Of a DNA stretch of 64,000 nt, positions 1 to 8,958 are shown in pieces (the stretch's first letter is position 1; the number at the start of each line of letters is the position of its first letter). A program made the position numbers and the translations under genes. The notes under the pieces are model-generated. The model was not told the DNA's origin. It saw nothing but the letters and a program-made list of their open reading frames with translations, and did no database searches. The stretch covers positions 2,542,001 through 2,606,000 of the forward strand of contig NZ_CP123584.1 of NCBI RefSeq assembly GCF_045277565.1, in the 5' to 3' direction. This DNA comes from Aliisedimentitalea scapharcae (GTDB lineage Bacteria; Pseudomonadota; Alphaproteobacteria; Rhodobacterales; Rhodobacteraceae).

Positions 1-2
1 GC

Positions 3-1151
3 CCCTGGCTGAGCGAAGAGGCATTTTTGCGGGCCCTATCGTTCTGTATGTTGCTGCCCGGCCCCGAAGCCATGCAATTGGCCACCTATGCGGGGTGGCG
101 GCTCAAGGGCGTCCCTGGCGGTTTGCTGGCCGGAGCGCTGTTCGTGCTGCCCGGTGCCTGTGTCATTGCGGCGCTGGTTGCGGTCTATGCCCAGTTCGGA
201 GAAGTTCCGGGCGTTCAGGCCGCATTTCTTGGGGTCAAGGCCACTGTGATTGCCATCGTGATCCAGGCCCTGACCCGTTTGGCCAAGAAGACCCTGCATG
301 GGTGGCAGGGGATCCTGTTGGCAGGGCTGGCCTTTGTCGGGATTTACGCGCTCAAGCTGCCCTTCCCGATGTTGATTCTTCTTGCGGGCCTGTGGGGCGC
401 TTTCAGCGTCAGGCCTGCGGATCATATACGGATCGAAACAGACACGCGCGCCTCTGCGAGCCTGCGCCAAAGCTTACGCACCCTGTCGCTCTGGGTTCCC
501 TTGTGGTTGGCCCCCCTGTTTGCACTGAGCGCTATGGGGGCAACATTTCTGGCCGATCTCGGGTGGTTTTTTGCAAAACTGGCGGTGGTCACCTTTGGCG
601 GTGCCTATGCGGTTCTGGCCTATATGAGCCAGACAGTGGTCGCGCATCACGGCTGGATATCAACAGGACAGATGATCGACGCGCTGGGCCTGGCCGAAAC
701 CACGCCGGGCCCGCTGATTCTGGTCACGCAATTTGTGGCCATGTTGGCCGGGCAACTGGCCGCGGGTCCGGGTCTGGCCATAGCCGCAGGTTTGATTGCG
801 CTTTGGGCAACCTTTGTGCCGTGTTTTCTGTGGATATTCCTGGCGGCGCCCTATCTCGAATCTCTGACCAACCATCCCCGTATCGGTGCCGCGCTCAAGT
901 CGATCACCGCGGCGGTTACCGGCGTGATTCTGAACCTGTCGCTGTGGTTTTCGATCAATGTACTGTTTGACCAGACGGTATTGTGGCAGACAGGTCCGCT
1001 GGCACTGGAGTTGCCCGTTTTGGCCTCGGCCAATCCGTCAGCCATCATTATGGCTGCTTTTGCGGTGCCGATTGTCCTGTCAGGTCGGGTGCGGCTGGAA
1101 CTGGTCCTGATTGCCATGGCTCTGGCCGGTTTGACGCTTCACATTCTGTGA
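3..1151 (+). CDS. chrA: Chromate transporter ChrA, 5' end cut by window edge
   Basis: Inner-membrane transporter of the CHR family, which exports chromate (and perhaps sulfate) in known members. The frame is open from base 3, so the true start lies before the window; about 382 residues are visible. Long ChrA proteins have two homologous CHR halves. The first half shows LLPGPEAMQLATYAG, and the second repeats the pattern with FGGAYAVLAYM and ETTPGPLILVTQFV. Many hydrophobic segments are present. An ATG at 48 or a TTG at 27 could be called as the start, but the conserved PWLSEEAF stretch upstream is coding. The next gene starts about 90 bp on. Substrate is inferred from the family. Confidence 0.88.
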   Translation, partial: PWLSEEAFLRALSFCMLLPGPEAMQLATYAGWRLKGVPGGLLAGALFVLPGACVIAALVAVYAQFGEVPGVQAAFLGVKATVIAIVIQALTRLAKKTLHGWQGILLAGLAFVGIYALKLPFPMLILLAGLWGAFSVRPADHIRIETDTRASASLRQSLRTLSLWVPLWLAPLFALSAMGATFLADLGWFFAKLAVVTFGGAYAVLAYMSQTVVAHHGWISTGQMIDALGLAETTPGPLILVTQFVAMLAGQLAAGPGLAIAAGLIALWATFVPCFLWIFLAAPYLESLTNHPRIGAALKSITAAVTGVILNLSLWFSINVLFDQTVLWQTGPLALELPVLASANPSAIIMAAFAVPIVLSGRVRLELVLIAMALAGLTLHIL

Positions 1152-1243
1152 CCGTCACACGCCGGAGAATTTAGCATTGCTCGCCCTTTCGTTTTGCTTC
1201 AAATCACTTATGCTAACCCTGCAATCTGTATCAGGATCAACGG

Positions 1244-1702
1244 ATGACCCGCACAATAGACTATGGAAATCTCATGCATTCGGCCATGCGTGGCCTGATC
1301 AAGACTGTTCTGCAGGATGTGTCAGAGCATGGGCTCCCGGGAAACCACCATTTCTTTATAACGTTTGACACCGGACACCCCGACGCCAAGCTGGCGGATT
1401 GGTTGATCGATCGCTATCCCGGTGAAATGACCGTGGTCATGCAGCATTGGTTCGACAATCTGGAGATCGGTGACGAAGGGTTCGGGGTTACTCTGAACTT
1501 TGGCGATGCGCCAGAGACCCTTTATATTCCCTATGATGCGATCAAGACCTTTGTTGACCCATCCGTCGAATTCGGGTTGCGGTTCGAAACGGCCGAAGAG
1601 GACGATGAAGACCTGGAACCGCTGGAGATTGTAAGGGATGACGACTCTGAGGAACCCCACGCCGACGCCGATGTGGTGTCCTTGGACAGTTTCCGCAAGT
1701 AA
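1244..1702 (+). CDS. sspB: SspB-family ClpXP adaptor
   Basis: Stringent starvation protein B family, alphaproteobacterial form (152 aa). SspB tethers ssrA-tagged and some other substrates to the ClpXP protease. The folded substrate-binding domain covers roughly residues 1-110. An acidic flexible linker follows, rich in Glu and Asp, then a short C-terminal tail ending VVSLDSFRK that fits the ClpX-binding (XB) motif. The length is normal for this form. The start is the first ATG of the conserved N-terminus MTRTIDYGNLM. It stands alone between the chromate transporter and a gene on the other strand. Family assignment is firm; its substrates here are unknown. Confidence 0.9.
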   Translation: MTRTIDYGNLMHSAMRGLIKTVLQDVSEHGLPGNHHFFITFDTGHPDAKLADWLIDRYPGEMTVVMQHWFDNLEIGDEGFGVTLNFGDAPETLYIPYDAIKTFVDPSVEFGLRFETAEEDDEDLEPLEIVRDDDSEEPHADADVVSLDSFRK

Positions 1703-1843
1703 CCTTTTGACATCACGGGTCCCGGGCAGGCGTTGGGATGATTCCAGAGTTTGACGCTCTGGCAACAAAATGCTCTGTTTCCTGATGCAGTCCTGGACCA
1801 AGGTCAAAGAACCACGCCCGGGGCGCCCCCGGTTGGTGCTGTT

Positions 1844-2479
1844 CTAGTTGCGCTTTAAAAAGGCCGAGACAGTTCGCTGTGGCTCTCCATTGCGAACACT
1901 CTGAAATTCCAGCTGCAACCCACCGTCGTTCAGAGTCCGGTCAAATTGCTGCAATTCATAATCCCCGTTCTGGTCCACAAACAGCGAGAACACCGTCAGC
2001 GTGTCGCCAACGATTCGTCCCCAAACAAACGGCTCACCCTTCATAGGATCCAGCGGTACCGCATGACCAAAGACGTTGCGCTGCATCGCCGCCGAATAGA
2101 TCCCGTCACGGTCTGACGGTTGGAAGTCCACAGAATACGCCTTGGTTTTCTTTCGACCATCAGATTTGTGAGTGACCGATTCCCACTGCACCTGAAACCC
2201 CTTTTTGTACTCAGAAATTGTCACGCTCAAATCGCGGGTTTCTTCGTGTCCAGAAGCATCCTGCATCTGGGCCTGGCCCGAATACTCCCCAACAAACCGT
2301 TCGACATCCGCCTGTGCGGCCGATACCGCCAAAAGAAACAAAATGCCTGCTGAAAAGACCAAGTTCAGGGCGGATATGCGAAATGACTGAAAAAACACCA
2401 GTGTCACGGCTCCTGTTGTGATGTGAAACTCTCTGGTCAATTTAGTCTTCCGGGCGACAACAGCAATGAGTTTGATCAC
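1844..2479 (-). CDS. Exported hypothetical protein
   Basis: I do not recognise a named family. The 211-residue frame begins with GTG. A hydrophobic segment near residues 38-58 ending VSAAQA looks like a signal peptide with an AxA cleavage site, so the real start may be a TTG or CTG some 30-35 codons further in. The mature part (about 150 aa) is polar, starts with VERFVGEYSGQAQ and alternates short beta-prone stretches, which suggests a small lipocalin-like or beta-sandwich periplasmic domain. It is transcribed divergently from fumC with about 150 bp between. No function is assigned. Confidence 0.62.
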   Translation of the reverse strand: MIKLIAVVARKTKLTREFHITTGAVTLVFFQSFRISALNLVFSAGILFLLAVSAAQADVERFVGEYSGQAQMQDASGHEETRDLSVTISEYKKGFQVQWESVTHKSDGRKKTKAYSVDFQPSDRDGIYSAAMQRNVFGHAVPLDPMKGEPFVWGRIVGDTLTVFSLFVDQNGDYELQQFDRTLNDGGLQLEFQSVRNGEPQRTVSAFLKRN

Positions 2480-2627
2480 AGATGAACAAAAAACTGCGCC
2501 AAATGGCGCGGTGTCTGACCTCTATACCTCGGCCTCGGATCGTCTATGCTGCGCGCAACTGGCCAATTGCGTCATTCCGGCACTTTGGCTAAACGGCATA
2601 CAATTGCATACTTGATGGAGATGACGG

Positions 2628-4022
2628 ATGTCCGCTACCCGTACAGAAACCGACAGCTTTGGTCCTCTTGAGGTTCCGGCAGACAAATACTGGGGTGCCC
2701 AGACCCAGCGATCAATTATGAACTTTCCCATTGGTTGGGAAAAACAGCCGGTCGCCATCGTGCGCGCGCTGGGCGTGATTAAACAGGCCTGTGCCATGGC
2801 CAACAAGGCCAGCGGCAAAATGGACGCAAACATTGCAGATGCGGTCATTCAGGCGGCCAGCGAAGTCGTTGCCGGCAAGTTTGACGACAATTTCCCATTG
2901 GTGGTGTGGCAAACCGGATCCGGCACACAGTCGAACATGAATTCAAACGAGGTGATCGCCAACCGCGCCATCGAAATTCTGGGCGGCGTGATCGGAACCA
3001 AAGATCCGGTGCACCCCAATGACCATTGCAATATGGGGCAATCCTCGAACGACACCTTTCCCACGGCCATGCACATCGGAACTGCGATGTCCGTCCGCGA
3101 TGTTTTGTTGCCGGGGCTGAATAAACTGGCCGCCGGACTGGAACAGAAGTCCGAAGAGTTCAAGGACATCATCAAAATCGGCCGCACCCACACCCAGGAC
3201 GCAACGCCGCTGACCCTGGGTCAGGAATTCGGAGGCTACGCGCATCAGATCCGGATGGGCATTTCCCGCGTCGAAGCCGCCCTGCCCGGCATCTATCAAT
3301 TGGCTCAGGGCGGCACCGCCGTTGGCACGGGCCTGAACACCGCGCCCGGATGGGCCGAAACCGTGGCCGCCAACATGGCCGAAATCACCAACCTGCCCTT
3401 TGTCACCGCGCCGAATAAATTCGAAGCGCTGGCAGCGCATGATGCAATGGTCTTTATGTCCGGCGCTTTGGCCACAGTGGCCGGAGCAATGTACAAGATC
3501 GCCAACGACATCCGGTTTCTCGGCTCTGGTCCGCGGTCCGGTCTGGGTGAACTGATCCTGCCCGAAAACGAACCCGGGTCGTCGATCATGCCAGGCAAAG
3601 TCAACCCAACCCAAGCCGAAGCGATGACACAGGTTGCCGCCCATGTCATGGGCAACGACGCTGCGATAAAATTCGCAGGCTCGCAGGGGCATTTTGAACT
3701 GAACGTCTACAACCCGATGATGTCCTATAATCTGTTGCAATCCATCCAATTGCTGGGCGATGTCGCAGACAGCTTTACCGAACGGATGCTTCTGGGCATT
3801 CAGGCGAACGAACCACGCATCGAAAAGCTGATGAAGGAAAGCCTGATGCTTGTCACGGCTTTGGCTCCGACCATTGGCTATGACAATGCCACCAAAGTCG
3901 CCAAAACCGCGCATAAGAACGGCACCACGCTGAAGGAAGAAGCCATCGCGTTGGGTTTTGTGGATGAAGCCACCTTTGACGCTGTGGTTCGTCCCGAACA
4001 GATGATCGGCCCCAAGGCCTGA
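2628..4022 (+). CDS. fumC: Class II fumarate hydratase
   Basis: Converts fumarate and water to L-malate in the TCA cycle; an oxygen-stable, iron-free homotetramer in the cytoplasm. The 464-aa length is typical. The superfamily signature GSSIMPGKVNPTQ is present near residue 320, along with TGSGTQSNMN near residue 100 and GRTHTQDATPLTLGQE near residue 185. The ATG is preceded by GGAG. Genes for DUF4169, ribbon-helix-helix and a further small protein follow on the same strand, a neighbourhood I associate with Rhodobacteraceae. No odd features. Confidence 0.97.
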   Translation: MSATRTETDSFGPLEVPADKYWGAQTQRSIMNFPIGWEKQPVAIVRALGVIKQACAMANKASGKMDANIADAVIQAASEVVAGKFDDNFPLVVWQTGSGTQSNMNSNEVIANRAIEILGGVIGTKDPVHPNDHCNMGQSSNDTFPTAMHIGTAMSVRDVLLPGLNKLAAGLEQKSEEFKDIIKIGRTHTQDATPLTLGQEFGGYAHQIRMGISRVEAALPGIYQLAQGGTAVGTGLNTAPGWAETVAANMAEITNLPFVTAPNKFEALAAHDAMVFMSGALATVAGAMYKIANDIRFLGSGPRSGLGELILPENEPGSSIMPGKVNPTQAEAMTQVAAHVMGNDAAIKFAGSQGHFELNVYNPMMSYNLLQSIQLLGDVADSFTERMLLGIQANEPRIEKLMKESLMLVTALAPTIGYDNATKVAKTAHKNGTTLKEEAIALGFVDEATFDAVVRPEQMIGPKA

Positions 4023-4030
4023 TATCTCCT

Positions 4031-4058
4031 GGGTCGCGCTTCAATTTCAGCGCGGCCC
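4031..4058 (+). terminator. Hairpin downstream of fumC
   Basis: An imperfect 10-bp stem (GGGTCGCGCT paired with AGCGCGGCCC) with an 8-base loop begins 8 bp after the fumC stop. There is no T-run, so it may act as an RNA-end stabiliser or a weak terminator. The rest of the 310-bp gap before the next gene shows nothing else recognisable. Confidence 0.45.
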
Positions 4059-4333
4059 ACTCCCCCCGAAAAGACCCTGTGGAAACGTCCCCCATGTTGT
4101 AGAGTGACCTGCATCCTGCGTCCTCTTGGGCAGGTCTGAATGGGGATGCGGCCTGTTCCGCACCACATTCCAGCCCCGCCTTTCCACCAACCCTGGTTCT
4201 TCCCGATTGTCTTCTTTCGATTGATCCCGGACCCGCATCCCCTATTGTCGACATGAGCCCGAGCGAAATTGGCCGATCCGGCCTATTACGCATCCGCTGT
4301 GTATTTCGCTTGACCGTTTTGGAGGGAGCCGAC

Positions 4334-4510
4334 ATGACAGGAAACGTGATCAACCTGAACAAACGGCGCAAGCTGAAACGGCGGGCAGATAAAAAATCTT
4401 TGGCCAAGGAAAATACCGTCAGGTTTGGACAAAGCAAAGCTGAAAGAGACCTGGAGCAGGCACGCGCAGACAGGGACAGTCGGAATTTGGACGGACATAA
4501 AACCGAATGA
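4334..4510 (+). CDS. DUF4169 family small basic protein
   Basis: 58 residues, highly charged: N-terminal VINLNKRRKLKRR, then a helical Lys/Arg/Glu-rich body with VRFGQSKAERDLEQA. This fits the DUF4169 family of uncharacterised alphaproteobacterial proteins. The ATG at 4334 follows GGAGGGAG and is preferred over upstream in-frame codons. The stop overlaps the start of the ribbon-helix-helix gene by four bases (ATGA), so the two are translationally coupled. Function unknown. Confidence 0.8.
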   Translation: MTGNVINLNKRRKLKRRADKKSLAKENTVRFGQSKAERDLEQARADRDSRNLDGHKTE

Positions 4511-4725
4511 GCGCCCGCCCGCAAAAGCGATCTCTGACGTTGCGAGGGCATCGCACGTCAGTGTCTCTCGAGGACGAATTCTGGGAGGTGTTCCGCGAAA
4601 TCGCTGCAGCTCAGGGACGCCCAATCAACGAACTGGCCGCCCAGATCGACGCAGATCGCGGAGCTGATCTGGGGTTGGCTTCGGCGATCAGATTGTTTGT
4701 CCTGCGTCAATTAAGAGAACGTTAA
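4507..4725 (+). CDS. Ribbon-helix-helix domain protein
   Basis: 72-aa protein of the alphaproteobacterial ribbon-helix-helix group. The N-terminal strand KRSLTLRGHRTSVSLED is followed by a helix (EFWEVFREIAA) and a second helix (INELAAQIDADR), then a C-terminal helix ending LFVLRQLRER. Such proteins are predicted dimeric DNA-binding regulators, but targets for this group are not established. It overlaps the DUF4169 gene by 4 bp and lies 24 bp before another small gene, probably all one transcript. Family call is good; regulatory role is inference. Confidence 0.8.
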   Translation: MSARPQKRSLTLRGHRTSVSLEDEFWEVFREIAAAQGRPINELAAQIDADRGADLGLASAIRLFVLRQLRER

Positions 4726-4749
4726 CCCTATTTGTTCGACACTCGGAGC

Positions 4750-4983
4750 ATGGCCCAGCCTCCGTCTTATCCAGTTCCTGCCGATCAATGGCTGCAACAG
4801 ATCTTTGATGCCAAATCCGCCCGCCGGGGCAGTGTCGTGCGGCGCAAAATCCGTGACATCGAGATGAATGTAGGCCTGGGACGATTCAGATCGGAATTGA
4901 AACGGCGTGGATACCATGCAGTCGAGAACGGTGATCAGGTTGTCATTTTCTGCAATAACCAACCAATCCACCTGATTTGTTGA
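4750..4983 (+). CDS. Conserved hypothetical small protein
   Basis: 77 residues from the ATG at 4750 (an upstream TTG at 4732 is also in frame). The sequence, with PADQWLQQIFDAKSA and the closing VENGDQVVIFCNNQ, resembles a conserved Rhodobacteraceae protein that I have seen annotated, without good reason, as N-(5'-phosphoribosyl)anthranilate isomerase. It is far too short for a TIM barrel, so I give no function. It is last in the fumC / DUF4169 / ribbon-helix-helix run and is followed at once by strong palindromes that probably end transcription. Confidence 0.65.
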   Translation: MAQPPSYPVPADQWLQQIFDAKSARRGSVVRRKIRDIEMNVGLGRFRSELKRRGYHAVENGDQVVIFCNNQPIHLIC

Positions 4984-5002
4984 GTGGTCCGTTTCCATAG
5001 GC

Positions 5003-5052
5003 AAAAGTTTTAGAAAAACTTTTACCAAGACTTTTCAGGAAAAGTCTTGGTC
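5003..5052. repeat. Tandem palindromes acting as terminator
   Basis: Two adjacent inverted repeats. The first is AAAAGTTTT / AAAACTTTT around a 3-base loop. The second is ACCAAGACTTTT / AAAAGTCTTGGT around a 5-base loop. They lie between converging genes, and the second reaches the last bases of the P450 gene, so they could end transcription from both sides. I have seen similar AT-rich palindromes in many Rhodobacterales genomes. Coordinates may be off by one base. Confidence 0.7.
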
Positions 5053-6424
5053 ACCGGTGGCTCAGTTTCAACCAGATCCCATCGCGCGAGCGCACGGTCA
5101 AATGCGCAACGGGGACCGGATCACGACCGGAAACTGTTTCAATTCGAAAGTGGCGTAGGATCATCGACAGGATCAGAGGTCCTTCGACCATGGCAAACCC
5201 TGCGCCGGTACAGACTCGCGAACCGGTCGAAAACGGAATAAAAGCCGCCCGCTGGCAGATCTTGCCATTTTCAGTTCCCCACCGGTCCGGATCAAACCCA
5301 TCTGGATTGTCCCACAACCGTTCGTGACGGTGCAGGTGCCAGGGGCTGATGACCAACTGAGATCCAATTGGGACATTGCGATTGCGGAATCGTTCCGGGC
5401 AGGTTGATTGACGAACCATCATTGGCACGGGTGGATATAGCCTCAACGCCTCTCTAAAGACATCTCGGCTAAGGCGCAGTTTGGACATCACACCAAAGTC
5501 CCTCTGCTCCAGAACGGTTGCTTCCTGCGCCAATTTTTCCTGCCAATCCGGGTGGATGGCCAACAGATACAACGTCCAGGCCAGAGCTGATGCGCTGGTT
5601 TCATGACCTGCCAGAAAAAAGATGGCGACCTGATCAACCATTTCCTGTGCGTCGAATCTGTCTCCGGTAACAGGATCCTGTGTCGTCATGATCTTGGTCG
5701 CCAGGTCATCCGGGGCGCTGCCATCCTGGATTGCGCGCATCCGTTCATCGGTCAACTGCGCTATCAGATCACGGATCACCTTGGCATTCTCGCGTGTTCC
5801 TTTGCGAAAAAACCGCGGCATCCAGCGCGGCAAAGGGACAAAGGCGCCCAGATTCAGAATTGGTTGACTGCGTTGATAGTCCCGAAACCGGGCAAACACT
5901 TGGGTTGCGATCTCATGATCAATCGGTATGGAAAACAGGGTTCGAAAGATAACATCCGCCGCCGCATGGCTGGTCTCCTCTTCGATTTCAACGGGCTTGC
6001 CAACCTGCTCGTGCAACCTTGCCACCATGGCCTCGGACGCCTCCCACATGGCAGGAAACGTGTCCTTGAGCCGCCCGCCTTCGAATGCCGGGTCGATGAT
6101 ACGGCGTTGCCGCTTCCAGCTGTCGCCATTGGTCAAAAATACCGAATTGCCCAACAAAGGACGCAACCCCTCGGCGATCCGTCCCGATTTCGGAAAGTCA
6201 TCGGGGCGATCCTTGAGTACCGTTTTGATCAGGTCCGGTTGATTGATCATGAAGGATCGAAAGAACGGCGTTTTGAACTCGGCCATCCACGCCCGGTACA
6301 GTCGGTCGGGTTGGGCCGACAGGATGTCCTTGCGAAACAATTTTGCGTATTGCAACAGAGATACCCGATCCGGGCGACCCTGCGGCTTTGGTGGGTTTGG
6401 CGGCTTGCGTGGGTCCGGCATCAT
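5051..6424 (-). CDS. Cytochrome P450
   Basis: 457-aa heme monooxygenase. The I-helix motif AGHETSA is at about residues 272-278, the ExxR pair (EALR) at 325-328, and the heme loop FSTGSRVCTGAG carries the cysteine ligand at about 405. No reductase domain is fused, so separate ferredoxin partners would be needed. The N-terminus is Pro-rich without a clear membrane anchor. The start ATG overlaps the stop of the upstream hydrolase gene by 4 bases (ATGA), indicating one operon. Substrate cannot be read from sequence; the hydrolase partner suggests a lipid or ester-type compound, which is only a guess. Confidence 0.93.
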   Translation of the reverse strand: MMPDPRKPPNPPKPQGRPDRVSLLQYAKLFRKDILSAQPDRLYRAWMAEFKTPFFRSFMINQPDLIKTVLKDRPDDFPKSGRIAEGLRPLLGNSVFLTNGDSWKRQRRIIDPAFEGGRLKDTFPAMWEASEAMVARLHEQVGKPVEIEEETSHAAADVIFRTLFSIPIDHEIATQVFARFRDYQRSQPILNLGAFVPLPRWMPRFFRKGTRENAKVIRDLIAQLTDERMRAIQDGSAPDDLATKIMTTQDPVTGDRFDAQEMVDQVAIFFLAGHETSASALAWTLYLLAIHPDWQEKLAQEATVLEQRDFGVMSKLRLSRDVFREALRLYPPVPMMVRQSTCPERFRNRNVPIGSQLVISPWHLHRHERLWDNPDGFDPDRWGTENGKICQRAAFIPFSTGSRVCTGAGFAMVEGPLILSMILRHFRIETVSGRDPVPVAHLTVRSRDGIWLKLSHR

Positions 6425-7704
6425 CGCGGACCCATCGACGTATATTTCGACACTGGTTTGTCTATCCGCGAACTGGATGGCTGGCGATCCTGATATCGGG
6501 TGCCCAACGTCAAAGAACCTGCGGTGATTTGGAAATAATCATAGTCCCGTGGTTGGTCAAAGGCGCACAGATATTGAAAGTGCAGTCGAAAAAACCGCCA
6601 GCGCAGCTCTTGCCATCTTTCAGGGCTGAGCGTCTGGGTGAAAGCGGCAGAGAACACCAGAGGCCATCGCTTGTCAGGAGGTGCCACACCGCTGACCGAC
6701 ACCGGATCACACAAGGCAAAGGCACAGCCATCACCCGGTGCCGAAACATCGACCCAGCTCAGCTCTTCCCGCGATGCGAGAAAGGCCAAATCGGCCCTCA
6801 GACGGTCTGCCCGCGGTAAAAAAGACACCATGGGCACAACCTGCCCCAAGGACAGAAACCCCAAGGTCGGACCGTTTTCAGGGAGACCTGATCGGATCAG
6901 GTCGGCCAGGACGGAAATGCCGACATGGGCACCCGACGAATGCCCAACCACCAGAACCTCGTCCACCCCCTCCTGTTCCAACGCGGCCCGGATCTGGGCC
7001 ATAAAATCCGCCATCCGCGCTTCAAGCTCGGGTGGATTGGCACCGCGAGAGGCCGCGGAATAGGCGTAATCATGCATCAGGTAATAGGCGAAAAATTTTC
7101 CGTCCCGGGCCCGGAACCAACGCAGGACGGTCACACCACACAGGGCCCCGATTGCCCACCCGAACACTTGCAAGGCCCCAGCCCATACTCCCGTCAGCCC
7201 CAAAACTGACCGCAACAGCCCAACCCCATGGGCCACGCCCCACATCAACAAGAGTGCCAGAACCAATTGCAACACCAGCATGCCAACCGGATACAGCGCC
7301 GCAATGACCGGACCTTTGCGCAGACGCATCAGTCGCCGCAAGGCACCACTGGTGATATAGATCCACGCCGTGCGTACCAGTTGTACATAGGTTGCGGGAA
7401 TAGAGTTGGACATGCTGTCACGCACGATGTCGGACCAGACCAACACTTCGATATCCGCCCGGGTTTGATGCCCCTGAATAACGCTGTCCACGTGCCAGCC
7501 ATAGGGACCTTTGGTCTTTTTGGGTTTCAATCCGATCTCGTACCCGGAAACCTCGGCCTGAGCGGCGCTTTCCTTGCGGTAGAGTTCGCGATACCGACGG
7601 GGGTGAATGGGGTCATAGCCCGGAATATAAAACACGCGCCGGTAGCGCACCGGCGAATGATCTGCCCCGGGTATTGTGTGGTTGCTGGCCATACCTGCCC
7701 TCAT
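6421..7704 (-). CDS. Membrane-associated alpha/beta-hydrolase-like protein
   Basis: 427 aa. Two long hydrophobic segments at about residues 140-195 predict membrane anchoring. After them comes VLVVGHSSGAHVG (near residue 250), which matches the nucleophile elbow GxSxG of alpha/beta hydrolases. The N-terminal 60 residues hold FYIPGYDPIHPRRYRELYR, a serine-hydrolase-like strand-turn region. The gene precedes and overlaps the P450 gene by 4 bp, so the two probably act on the same pathway. I do not recognise a characterised homologue; lipase or esterase activity is inferred from the fold alone. Confidence 0.72.
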   Translation of the reverse strand: MRAGMASNHTIPGADHSPVRYRRVFYIPGYDPIHPRRYRELYRKESAAQAEVSGYEIGLKPKKTKGPYGWHVDSVIQGHQTRADIEVLVWSDIVRDSMSNSIPATYVQLVRTAWIYITSGALRRLMRLRKGPVIAALYPVGMLVLQLVLALLLMWGVAHGVGLLRSVLGLTGVWAGALQVFGWAIGALCGVTVLRWFRARDGKFFAYYLMHDYAYSAASRGANPPELEARMADFMAQIRAALEQEGVDEVLVVGHSSGAHVGISVLADLIRSGLPENGPTLGFLSLGQVVPMVSFLPRADRLRADLAFLASREELSWVDVSAPGDGCAFALCDPVSVSGVAPPDKRWPLVFSAAFTQTLSPERWQELRWRFFRLHFQYLCAFDQPRDYDYFQITAGSLTLGTRYQDRQPSSSRIDKPVSKYTSMGPR

Positions 7705-7784
7705 GCTCTGAGGGACATTCTAACCCGCCAATCTGGCAAGAGTAAGACCCGTCAGAGACCGGACGTGTCCAAAGTTCAGGGCTA

Positions 7785-8537
7785 TTAGCCCAAAGTCGCA
7801 AGCGCTGGGAAGGTTTCCAGAAGCCACCAGGAAAAGGTCGAAAACAGACCCGTCACCAGCATCACGCCAACAATGATCAGCAATCCACCCATGCATTTTT
7901 CGATCAGCCCCATATGGCGCTTCATCTTGTTCATCAATGTCATGGACCGGTTCAGGAACATGGCCGCCAACAGGAACGGCACGCCCAGACCAATGGCGTA
8001 GACACCCAGCAGAACAGTTCCACGGGCGACCGAGGCCTCGGAGGCCGCCAGCGACAAAATCGCGCCCAGCTGGGGACCGATACAGGGGGTCCAGCCAAAG
8101 GCAAAGGCCAACCCCAGAACATAGGCCCCCGCCGCCGATCCGCCCGATTGACCCGCATCCATGCGCGCTTCGCGGTCCAGCAACGGTATGCGAAACACCG
8201 ACAGAAAGTGCAGACCGAACACAATCACCACAACCCCGGAAACCTGCGCAAACAATTCCTGATTTTGCAGTACAAAGGCACCAAACGCCGAAGCTGTGAA
8301 CCCCAGCAAGAGGAACACGGTGCTCAACCCCATGACAAAGAACAGCGCAGCGATGATTGCCTTGCGTCGCGCGGCGGTGCTGCCTTGCATTTCACCAATT
8401 GTGACGCCGCTCATATAGGCCAGATAGGGCGGCACGATCGGCAGCACACAGGGTGACAAAAAGCTGATCAGCCCACCGATCAGGGCCACGAACATGGCGG
8501 GAAGCAATCCCGCATCGATGATCTCGATTCCAAACAT
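7785..8537 (-). CDS. ccdA: Cytochrome c biogenesis protein CcdA
   Basis: 250-aa integral membrane protein of the CcdA/DsbD family, which carries reducing power from cytoplasmic thioredoxin to the periplasm for heme attachment. Six hydrophobic segments are visible. The two redox cysteines lie in the typical contexts LSPCVLPIVPPYLAYMSG (first helix) and GWTPCIGPQLGA (fourth helix). The start at 8537 (MFGIEIID) gives the normal family length; the open frame runs further upstream but that extension is not family-like. It is divergent from the TusA-like gene with about 90 bp between. Confidence 0.93.
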   Translation of the reverse strand: MFGIEIIDAGLLPAMFVALIGGLISFLSPCVLPIVPPYLAYMSGVTIGEMQGSTAARRKAIIAALFFVMGLSTVFLLLGFTASAFGAFVLQNQELFAQVSGVVVIVFGLHFLSVFRIPLLDREARMDAGQSGGSAAGAYVLGLAFAFGWTPCIGPQLGAILSLAASEASVARGTVLLGVYAIGLGVPFLLAAMFLNRSMTLMNKMKRHMGLIEKCMGGLLIIVGVMLVTGLFSTFSWWLLETFPALATLG

Positions 8538-8630
8538 GGTTCCCCCATATCCAACTCTGCGACCAAGGTCACGATGCCAAACGGTCACAACATTGTGGAC
8601 ACAGGCAATCAACCAAACTATCTGCTCGCC

Positions 8631-8864
8631 ATGACCAAAATTTCCGAGACCATCGACGCCATCGGGCTGTTGTGCCCCCTGCCCGTTCTCAAGCTGCGCA
8701 AACGGCTCAAACCGTTGCCAGAAGGGGCTGTGGTGCAATTGCTTGCCGATGATCCGGCGGCAATTATCGATGTGCCGCACTTTTGTAACGAGGCAAACCA
8801 CGCCTTTTTGGGACAATCAGATGGACACGGACATCACATCTATTTGATCCGCAAAGGCGGATGA
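8631..8864 (+). CDS. TusA-like sulfurtransferase (SirA/YeeD family)
   Basis: 77 aa from the ATG at 8631; upstream in-frame codons are not family-like. The hallmark GLLCPLPVLKLRKRL carries the conserved Cys-Pro-x-Pro that opens the first helix, and the cysteine is the persulfide carrier in TusA. The end, HFCNEANHAFL and HHIYLIRK, also fits the family. TusA-type proteins pass sulfur to tRNA thiolation, molybdenum cofactor or Fe-S routes; which one applies here is not shown. It is divergent from ccdA and converges with rne across a bidirectional terminator. Confidence 0.87.
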   Translation: MTKISETIDAIGLLCPLPVLKLRKRLKPLPEGAVVQLLADDPAAIIDVPHFCNEANHAFLGQSDGHGHHIYLIRKGG

Positions 8865-8905
8865 AAAACCCGGATCCGGGATTCTTCATCCCCCAAGACA
8901 CAAAC

Positions 8906-8940
8906 AAAAACGGGCGACCCTGCTGGATCGCCCGTTTTTT
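8906..8940. terminator. Bidirectional intrinsic terminator
   Basis: Perfect 8-bp stem ACGGGCGA (8910-8917) / TCGCCCGT (8928-8935) with a 10-base loop. It is followed by six T on the + strand and preceded by five A, which become T on the - strand. It lies between the converging TusA-like gene and rne and should stop both. Confidence 0.9.
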
Positions 8941-8958
8941 GTTCTGCGCTCGTACGGC

